38,213 nucleotides of DNA from Treponema sp. (GTDB lineage Bacteria > Spirochaetota > Spirochaetia > Treponematales > Breznakiellaceae). Both the position numbers and the translations under genes were made by a program. Under the pieces are notes generated by a model, which saw nothing but the letters and a program-made list of their open reading frames with translations, did not search any database and was not told the origin of the DNA. Below, one piece after another: positions 33,109 to 38,213 of the stretch. The stretch is from assembly GCA_031273265.1 (NCBI GenBank), contig JAISSH010000028.1, positions 1 through 38,213 on the forward strand. The letters are read 5' to 3'. Numbering within the stretch: position 1 is the stretch's first letter; every line of letters begins with the position of its first letter.

Positions 33109-34065
33109 ATGAGAAAACTTTTTTTCCCATTAATGGCGCTTCAATTATTGGTATCATGCGCTACTAATGTTGTATTCCAAATTGAACATCCGCCTTTAGT
33201 TGATTTACGAACCGTGAACACTATTACAGTTATTCCTCTTGGATGGAATGAAACCGGAAGATATAGGTATCTTGGAAATGATGTAACTAGAGCGTTAACT
33301 AACGGCATAAGGAAATCTGGAACTTACACTTTCGTAAATCCTGCTGTATTAAGAGATATTGATGAAGCAGATTATTGGGAATACGTTGACGTTTATATAA
33401 CCGGACGAACATTGAATATTACTTCAGATGATAAAAGTGAAACAAAAGAAGAAAAGAGCGGAAAGAAAACAGAAACAAAAGTTTATATAACCAGAACCGT
33501 AACGGTTGATATTGAGTATAAGTATATCCGTGCAATCAATAACGAAGTATTGAAAGTGTTTAAAAAAACAGAAAGTCATAGTGTAACTTTTGATGATTCC
33601 AGAAGAGCGAAAAAATGGTGGGCGAATCTTTTGCTTGATATTTTTGTTCCAAAAGGACCATCATCTGATGAAATTGCCAAATCCGCAGCAGCAAAATTTT
33701 CAAGGGATATGATACGTGAAATTGCCCCATGGACAGGGACAGAGAAAAAGCGCATTCAAAAAAGCATAAATAAGGATAAGCGTTTTGAGGAAGCGCAAAA
33801 ACTTGTTCGGCAAAAAGAATATTTCTATGCGCTTGTATCGTATAAAAATATTTATGAAGAGACAGGCAGTGTTGTTGCCGGGTATAATACGGCTCTTTTG
33901 CTTCAGGCAAACGGTCAATTTAACGATGCGCTGGAATTATTGGTAAACTTGGGTGAAAGAATATTAAAAACAGGTATAGACGCTCCGCCTTTCATAAAAA
34001 ATGAAATAGAGAATATAAAGAAATTAATAGATGAATTCAAAATACTGGAAGATTACAAAGATTAA
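33109..34065 (+). CDS. Predicted lipoprotein with C-terminal TPR-like helices
   Basis: 318 residues, starting MRKLFFPLMALQLLVSCA with lipobox LVSC. The N-terminal half has a beta-prone fold (VNTITVIPLGWNETGRYRY, DVTRALTNGIRKSGTYTFV) reminiscent of exported proteins of the CsgG/LpoB kind, then a charged insert (SDDKSETKEEKSGKK). Residues about 225-300 form helical repeats like a TPR pair (AQKLVRQKEYFYALVSYKNI, FNDALELLVNLGERIL). Exact family is not recognised. It is a single A+T-rich gene, ending 2 bp from the convergent hemerythrin gene. Confidence 0.78.
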   Translation: MRKLFFPLMALQLLVSCATNVVFQIEHPPLVDLRTVNTITVIPLGWNETGRYRYLGNDVTRALTNGIRKSGTYTFVNPAVLRDIDEADYWEYVDVYITGRTLNITSDDKSETKEEKSGKKTETKVYITRTVTVDIEYKYIRAINNEVLKVFKKTESHSVTFDDSRRAKKWWANLLLDIFVPKGPSSDEIAKSAAAKFSRDMIREIAPWTGTEKKRIQKSINKDKRFEEAQKLVRQKEYFYALVSYKNIYEETGSVVAGYNTALLLQANGQFNDALELLVNLGERILKTGIDAPPFIKNEIENIKKLIDEFKILEDYKD

Positions 34066-34067
34066 TC

Positions 34068-34538
34068 TTACTTAATATCCGCCGAAGTGATACTCAACTT
34101 TCCGTCGTCTTTGCGAGTGGCTATCGTTTTAAAATATTCAAAGTAACGTTTGTCCATTACCGCTATGTGAGACAAAATCCATTCTTTCAGGTATCTGGTA
34201 AAAGATGAAAGTGTGAGGCGTTTTCCGGCTTCGTAGTCCTTGATATTGGCGACAACGGCAAGCACAAAATTATCGTGTTCTTTTTTATGTTCGGCGTAAC
34301 CGGAGAATTTTGTCGCAAGCATGATTTTTTCTTCCGTGGCGAAATGGACTTTTACGTATTTTACAGCTTCCTGAATAACCCTGTTAAAATAATCGTGTTC
34401 CTGTTTTTCATTGCCGGTGGCATGCTTGAACATATCGTTGACCAAATCAACCAGACCCTTGTGTTGATCATCGATCAACTTTACCCCGCACGATAATTTG
34501 TTTGACCATGAAACAAGTTCGGAATTTTGTTGTATCAT
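34068..34538 (-). CDS. Bacteriohemerythrin
   Basis: 156-residue stand-alone hemerythrin, a four-helix protein that binds oxygen at a di-iron centre. All iron ligands are present: His26 (DDQHKG), His65 and Glu69 (HFATE), His84 and His88 (HKKEH), His124 and Asp129 (HIAVMD). Such proteins carry or scavenge O2, or sense it. There is no Shine-Dalgarno; a good promoter sits 6 nt before the ATG. It is divergent from rubrerythrin, a sensible pair for oxygen defence in an anaerobe. Confidence 0.96.
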   Translation of the reverse strand: MIQQNSELVSWSNKLSCGVKLIDDQHKGLVDLVNDMFKHATGNEKQEHDYFNRVIQEAVKYVKVHFATEEKIMLATKFSGYAEHKKEHDNFVLAVVANIKDYEAGKRLTLSSFTRYLKEWILSHIAVMDKRYFEYFKTIATRKDDGKLSITSADIK

Positions 34539-34544
34539 AATTTT

Positions 34545-34573
34545 ATTGTATCAAAAACGCGCGATAAATTCAA
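34545..34573 (-). promoter_or_regulatory. Predicted hemerythrin promoter giving a leaderless mRNA
   Basis: Minus strand TTGAAT (34573-34568), exactly 17 bp, TACAAT (34550-34545) in the extended form TGATACAAT. The ATG at 34538 follows after 6 nt. The 13-base string TTTTTGATACAAT is shared with the promoter at 33089-33101. Confidence 0.6.
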
Positions 34574-34625
34574 CATAATTAGCTGTTTCTTTAAATTTTA
34601 TCTTAATTTTTCATGTTTTCTCATC

Positions 34626-34654
34626 TTGTTATACTCTCTTTTTTCCCTTATACT
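34626..34654 (+). promoter_or_regulatory. Predicted rubrerythrin promoter
   Basis: TTGTTA (34626-34631), 17 bp, TATACT (34649-34654). The leader of about 30 nt contains AGGAG before the ATG at 34692. Confidence 0.55.
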
Positions 34655-34691
34655 GGACTGGTTAGTAAATCTATTATATAGGAGATTTTTT

Positions 34692-35234
34692 ATGGCTGAA
34701 TTGAAAGGTTCAAAAACCGAAAAAAATTTGAAGGATGCGTTTGCGGGCGAATCTCAGGCGCATGTCAAGTATCAATACTACGCGTCAAAAGCCGAAAAAG
34801 AAGGGTATCAGCAGATTGGCGCGATATTCCGCGAGACTGCGCTTAACGAAAAAGAGCACGCGAAAATTTGGTTCAAACTTCTGCACGGCGACGATGTGCC
34901 CCCGACAACCGCCAACTTGAAAGACGCCGCGGACGGCGAAAATTTTGAATGGACGGATATGTACGCGGGTTTTGCGAAAACAGCAAAAGAAGAAGGCTTT
35001 GATAAAATCGCCGGGTTGTTTGAAATGGTCGGCAAAATTGAAAAAGAGCATGAAGAGCGTTATCGCAAACTTCTTGCCAACGTCAACGGCGGGCTTGTGT
35101 TTTCGCGTGACGGCGACCAGATTTGGCAATGTTCCAACTGCGGACACATCATCGTTGGCAAGAATGCGCCTGAAGCGTGCCCTGTGTGCAAACATCCCAA
35201 AGCGTATTTCCAGATTAAGGCGCAGAATTATTAA
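34692..35234 (+). CDS. rbr: Rubrerythrin
   Basis: 180-residue peroxide-reducing protein with a ferritin-like di-iron domain (residues 1-140: [48 protein letters not shown]) and a C-terminal rubredoxin-like iron site ([20 protein letters not shown]). It protects anaerobes against hydrogen peroxide, taking electrons from rubredoxin or NADH-linked enzymes. The start is set at ATG 34692 with AGGAG upstream; a longer in-frame extension has no support. The HD-domain gene follows after 2 bp. Confidence 0.97.
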   Translation: MAELKGSKTEKNLKDAFAGESQAHVKYQYYASKAEKEGYQQIGAIFRETALNEKEHAKIWFKLLHGDDVPPTTANLKDAADGENFEWTDMYAGFAKTAKEEGFDKIAGLFEMVGKIEKEHEERYRKLLANVNGGLVFSRDGDQIWQCSNCGHIIVGKNAPEACPVCKHPKAYFQIKAQNY

Positions 35235-35236
35235 TC

Positions 35237-35833
35237 GTGGACGCGGGAATAAACCGGGCACAGGCTTGGGAACTTCTTAAACAGTACAACAAAGACCCCT
35301 TTCACCTTCAGCACGCGCTGACTGTGGAAGGGGTTATGAAGTGGTTCGCTGAGGATCAGGGCTTCGGCGGCGAGAGCAAATTTTGGTCGATTGTGGGACT
35401 GTTACACGACATCGACTTTGAGCAGTTTCCAGAACAGCACTGCATTAAAGCGCCGGAGCTTCTTGAAGCGGGCGGCGCAAGTAAAGAATTGATTCACGCC
35501 GTGTGCAGTCACGGTTACGGTCTTACCGCCGTAGACGCCAGTCCCGATCACATCATGGAAAAAATCCTTTACGCAGCCGATGAACTTACCGGGCTTATCT
35601 GGGCGGTTGCCATTGTCAGACCGTCCAAGAGCGTAATGGATATGGAAGTGAAATCGGTTAAAAAGAAGTACAAAACTCCCGCATTTGCCGCCGGCTGTTC
35701 GCGCGATGTCATTGAAAAGGGAGCCGCGATGTTGGGCTGGGAACTGGATTTTTTGATTGAAAAAACAATCCTTGCCATGCGAAGCTGTGAAGCGGAAGTC
35801 AACGCGGCTGTTGACGCAATCAAAAACGCCTGA
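35237..35833 (+). CDS. HD-domain hydrolase
   Basis: 198-residue HD-superfamily metal-dependent phosphohydrolase. The motif GLLHDIDFEQFP (about 53-64) holds the HD pair, with an upstream His in PFHLQHALTVEG (first metal ligand) and later His in CSHGYG and an Asp in LYAADELTG. This resembles the short stand-alone HD proteins often annotated as HDIG; substrate unknown. The start is GTG 35237, 2 bp after the rubrerythrin stop and without its own Shine-Dalgarno, so translation is likely coupled. mnmA follows after 13 bp. Confidence 0.87.
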   Translation: MDAGINRAQAWELLKQYNKDPFHLQHALTVEGVMKWFAEDQGFGGESKFWSIVGLLHDIDFEQFPEQHCIKAPELLEAGGASKELIHAVCSHGYGLTAVDASPDHIMEKILYAADELTGLIWAVAIVRPSKSVMDMEVKSVKKKYKTPAFAAGCSRDVIEKGAAMLGWELDFLIEKTILAMRSCEAEVNAAVDAIKNA

Positions 35834-35846
35834 GTTTCCGTTTGTT

Positions 35847-36902
35847 ATGTGCAATAAAGCGATAATCGCCATGTCCGGCGGCGTTGACAGTTCTGTCGCC
35901 GCCGCACTTATGCTTGAGCGCGGCTTTCAGTGTGTCGGCGTAACTCTCAAATTGTTTCGCGGGGAGAGCCGCTGTTGCTCTCTTGCGGACGTGAACGACG
36001 CGAGAAACGTCGCTTTCAATTTGGGCATCGACCATTATGTGCTAAATTTTACCGAAGAATTTGATAAGCAGGTTGTCCGCCATTTTGTTGAAACCTACGA
36101 ACAGGGCGCAACCCCCAACCCTTGTATTGAATGTAACCGCCATATCAAATTCAACCTGCTTCTTCTGCGTACGCGCCAGCTTGATTTCGACCTTCTTGTA
36201 ACAGGACACTATGCCCGCGTAACGCAGGACGGGTCAAGCGGCAGATTCTTGCTTCAAAAAGCGTTAGACGAAAAAAAAGACCAAAGTTATGTGCTATACT
36301 GCCTGACCCAGCAACAGCTTGAAAGAGCGCGTTTCCCGCTTGGGGAACTTTCTAAAAATGAAGTGAGAAAAATCGCCGAAGAAAAAAAATTTGTCAATGC
36401 GGCGAAAAGCGAAAGCCAGGACATCTGCTTTGTGCCGGACGGCGACTACGGCAAATTTATCGAAAGCTACACAGGCAAAACATATCCGCCCGGCGACATT
36501 CTTGACATAGAAGGCAAAACAATCGGAAGGCATAAAGGCATTATCCGCTACACGATAGGGCAGAGGCGCGGATTGGGAGTTGCGGCTAACACGCCAGTCT
36601 ATGTCGCCGCGAAGTCAACCGCAGACAACACCGTCACTCTGGGACCGGACTCCGCTCTTTTCAGCAAATCGCTGACCGCCAAAGACATCAATCTTATCGC
36701 CTGTGCTGACTTAAAAAAACCAATGCGCGTAATGGTAAAAACGCGCTACTTGCAGGCTGCCCAAAGCGCGGTTGCGGAGCAGATCGGCGAAGACAGCCTG
36801 CACATTGAATTCGATTCGCCCCAGCGCGCGATTACTCCGGGACAGGCGGCTGTAATGTACGATGGGGATATAGTTGTAGGCGGCGGGACAATTACGGAGT
36901 AG
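35847..36902 (+). CDS. mnmA: tRNA-specific 2-thiouridylase MnmA
   Basis: Cytoplasmic enzyme that puts sulfur on U34 of Glu, Gln and Lys tRNAs. 351 residues: PP-loop SGGVDSS at 10-16, catalytic Cys93 in NPCIECN, second Cys194 in SQDICFVPDGDY, and the TIGQRRGLG block. The start is ATG 35847 (MCNKAIIAMSGG), as in the family; a longer frame from 35757 lies inside the HD gene. No Shine-Dalgarno is seen. Last gene of the rubrerythrin-HD-mnmA unit. Confidence 0.97.
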   Translation: MCNKAIIAMSGGVDSSVAAALMLERGFQCVGVTLKLFRGESRCCSLADVNDARNVAFNLGIDHYVLNFTEEFDKQVVRHFVETYEQGATPNPCIECNRHIKFNLLLLRTRQLDFDLLVTGHYARVTQDGSSGRFLLQKALDEKKDQSYVLYCLTQQQLERARFPLGELSKNEVRKIAEEKKFVNAAKSESQDICFVPDGDYGKFIESYTGKTYPPGDILDIEGKTIGRHKGIIRYTIGQRRGLGVAANTPVYVAAKSTADNTVTLGPDSALFSKSLTAKDINLIACADLKKPMRVMVKTRYLQAAQSAVAEQIGEDSLHIEFDSPQRAITPGQAAVMYDGDIVVGGGTITE

Positions 36903-36906
36903 AGTT

Positions 36907-36924
36907 TTAACCTGCGCCGGTTAA
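36907..36924. terminator. Small stem-loop between convergent genes
   Basis: TTAACC and GGTTAA form a perfect 6-bp stem with loop TGCGCC just after the mnmA stop; a T-run (CTTTTTTG) comes about 12 bases later on the plus strand. Weak terminator candidate. Confidence 0.35.
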
Positions 36925-37424
36925 GAGCCCATTATCTTTTTTGTTAATGCGGGCGACGAATACCAAAGAGTGACAGGTTCATTTTGACGGGTGTTTACTT
37001 TCAGGTAGACATATCCGCTTTTCAAATTCCACGAAGTTTCATAGGGGCGCATTTCCCTGATTATTCCATCGCAGAGCAGGGTGGGACCGTACAGTTCCAA
37101 AAGATTTTTTTGTACGTCTTTGTAGCACTGCATAAGTTGATCAAGATTGAAGGTGTGGAAGTAGTAAGTTCCGCCCTCAAGACCGTCTTTAGAAAAATAA
37201 GCCACCATAAATACTGGGTATCCCGACACTTCAAGACTATCATAAACCAGCGATTGAAGACCGTTGTATTCTTCCGTATGAGCCGGCTTCCCCATTTTGG
37301 CGGTAAATTCCTTCATGCTCGTACCCCAGGGAAAATTGTGGAAAACCACATCGACATTCGCCTCTTCGCCAAAAAGCGCGGGCGCAACTGCCAGCGCGCA
37401 GATAATCAATATAATTTTTTTCAA
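36921..37424 (-). CDS. Exported protein, function unknown
   Basis: 167-residue protein with a signal peptide (KKIILIICALAVAPALFG, cleavage likely before EEAN). The mature part has FHNFPWGTSMKEFTAKMGKP near its start and two tyrosine-rich beta segments; I do not recognise the family. The start is taken as TTG 37424, because GGGGGTG stands just before it and the signal peptide begins there; an ATG nine codons upstream adds MPIIRRGCT. It lies 66 bp after tRNA-Leu on the same strand with no terminator between, so read-through from the tRNA promoter is possible. Confidence 0.72.
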   Translation of the reverse strand: MKKIILIICALAVAPALFGEEANVDVVFHNFPWGTSMKEFTAKMGKPAHTEEYNGLQSLVYDSLEVSGYPVFMVAYFSKDGLEGGTYYFHTFNLDQLMQCYKDVQKNLLELYGPTLLCDGIIREMRPYETSWNLKSGYVYLKVNTRQNEPVTLWYSSPALTKKIMGS

Positions 37425-37490
37425 GGTACACCCCCGTCTGATTATCGGCATAAATGGGAAGGAACTTTAACGCATGAATAACTCGCTCTT

Positions 37491-37573
<83 letters not shown>

Positions 37574-37603
37574 AAAAACATCTCATATAAGGGTGTTTTT
37601 TCT

Positions 37604-37632
37604 ATATTATCGCTTTTTGCGTTGCTAGGCAA
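37604..37632 (-). promoter_or_regulatory. Predicted promoter of tRNA-Leu
   Basis: Minus strand TTGCCT (37632-37627), 17 bp, TAATAT (37609-37604), about 30 bp before the tRNA 5' end. The -35 lies within the small inverted repeat GTTGC-TAG-GCAAC at 37621-37633. Confidence 0.55.
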
Positions 37633-37676
37633 CATATCGAATTATCGTTGAATGTGTTAAAATCTTGTGTAAAATG

Positions 37677-37705
37677 TTGACAAAATCATAAAAAAGTGAT
37701 ATTTA
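37677..37705 (+). promoter_or_regulatory. Predicted plus-strand promoter far upstream of the CsgG-like gene
   Basis: TTGACA (37677-37682), 17 bp, TATTTA (37700-37705). If used, the transcript would have a leader of about 240 nt that includes the C16 tract. Confidence 0.5.
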
Positions 37706-37828
37706 TTTAATGATCGGTGGTAAAATTGTAATTATCGGTCGTTTTTGCCTTTTTTATGGCAGAGATACGCACAAAGAAAAGGGGTATATTAAGACAATAT
37801 GTCATATTTTAAGACTGTAAACATCAAT

Positions 37829-37861
37829 TGTATATTACCCCCCCCCCCCCCCCAATGTAAT
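37829..37861 (+). promoter_or_regulatory. Promoter-like boxes flanking the C16 tract
   Basis: TTGTAT (37829-37834) and TGTAAT (37856-37861) lie on either side of the tract, 21 bp apart. A tract of 12 C would bring the spacing to 17. CAATT and AATTG also flank the tract as inverted ends. Activity is not shown. Confidence 0.35.
37838..37853. repeat. Homopolymer of 16 C
   Basis: Sixteen consecutive C (G on the other strand), about 100 bp before the ATG at 37954. It is the only long G/C homopolymer in the window. Confidence 0.95.
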
Positions 37862-37953
37862 TGTGTCCGGCAGGCTGCAAAACAGCCAAAACTACAACTA
37901 TCAAATCAAAAAACGCATTTTTCTCATTTTTCCAAAAAACATAAGGAGTTTTT

Positions 37954-38213
37954 ATGAAAAGAACGATTCTCTTTGCCCTCATTGTGGGGACAGCCGCGCT
38001 CTGCTTCGCGCAGACCGCAACTTTGGACATCGCGCTTTCCGGCGCGAAAACCTACATCGAAACCCAGCTTCCGAAGGGCGCGAAGGTTTTGATCATCGAC
38101 CCTGCCGCTCCCGGCAAAGAGCTTGGCTCTTACGCCGCGCAGGAACTTTCCACCCGACTCGTGAACAGTAAGCGCGTTACGGTTGTGGAACGCGGCGCAG
38201 ATGTCATGCAGAG
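37954..38213 (+). CDS. CsgG/LpoB-like exported protein (3' end outside the window)
   Basis: 86 codons are present. Signal peptide MKRTILFALIVGTAALCFAQ, then LDIALSGAKTYIETQLPKGA, KVLIIDPAAPGKELGSYAAQ and ELSTRLVNSKRVTVVERGAD. The pattern (helix, value-rich strand, helix 'ELSTRLV', strand 'VTVVER') is that of CsgG and PBP-activator LpoB domains, which in treponemes head families of envelope proteins. No lipobox is present, so it is probably periplasmic. AAGGAG precedes the ATG. It differs from its surroundings in high G+C. Function is inferred only. Confidence 0.72.
   Translation, partial: MKRTILFALIVGTAALCFAQTATLDIALSGAKTYIETQLPKGAKVLIIDPAAPGKELGSYAAQELSTRLVNSKRVTVVERGADVMQ

Larger units (their letters stand above)
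37574..37953. other. 380-bp intergenic region with three promoters and a C16 tract
   Basis: No protein-coding gene is seen. It holds the tRNA promoter on the minus strand, a strong plus-strand promoter at 37677-37705, a G/C tract at 37838-37853 and the leader of the CsgG-like gene. A+T-rich throughout apart from the tract. Confidence 0.7.

Noticed and set aside
37680-37837. Small RNA gene upstream of the C tract
   Set aside because: A promoter is present but no terminator or stable structure was found before the tract.

Overview
The window reads as a chromosomal segment of a Treponema-like anaerobic spirochaete. The reasons are several exported lipoproteins with relaxed spirochaete-type lipoboxes, a BspA-type leucine-rich repeat protein, a complete Rnf complex, hemerythrin and rubrerythrin side by side, and exported proteins of a type I associate with treponemes. 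That assignment is inference from gene content; no rRNA is present. Housekeeping genes look about half G+C, whereas roughly 1740-4400, 5880-6700, 27160-27820 and 33000-34070 are visibly A+T-rich and hold mostly accessory genes.

Layout. Positions 1-1684 (minus) carry gatC and the 5' part of gatA. Positions 1740-6715 form an accessory stretch: an orphan HicB-like antitoxin, a membrane LRR protein and a lipoprotein, then two tandem lipoproteins that share an identical 60-bp signal-peptide segment, then a small XRE regulator. The distal end of the second tandem lipoprotein ends in a C-type-lectin-like segment resembling a diversity-generating-retroelement variable region. Next come leuS and a divergent GH10 glycoside hydrolase without signal peptide (6854-11434), a small membrane protein, a Nif3-family protein, lspA and a tiny membrane protein, and an LFTR-like transferase on the minus strand. 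The conserved rpmH-rnpA-yidD-yidC-jag block follows (14462-17769); its rnpA lacks an ordinary start codon. After an exported protein and a DHH phosphoesterase, a minus-strand cluster encodes MoxR, a DUF58 protein and a very large transglutaminase-TPR fusion, preceded by a membrane diguanylate cyclase. The rnfCDGEAB operon (27823-32956, minus) ends with a lipoprotein. The last third holds a lipoprotein, divergent hemerythrin and rubrerythrin, an HD protein, mnmA, an exported protein, tRNA-Leu(UAA), and the start of a CsgG-like exported protein whose upstream region contains a run of 16 C.

How the genes fit together. The Rnf complex supplies ion-gradient energy conservation; hemerythrin and rubrerythrin fit oxygen and peroxide protection in an anaerobe; LspA and YidC would mature and insert the many lipoproteins and membrane proteins seen here. 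LeuRS and a tRNA-Leu lie in the same window.

Most notable signals: the C16 tract between -35-like and -10-like boxes (possible phase variation), the DGR-like lipoprotein terminus, the rnpA start anomaly, and five genes (HicB-like, leuS, moxR, a lipoprotein, hemerythrin) whose -10 box lies only 6-8 nt before the ATG with no Shine-Dalgarno, suggesting leaderless mRNAs. Everything is from reading the sequence by eye; family names are from motif recognition, not from searches.
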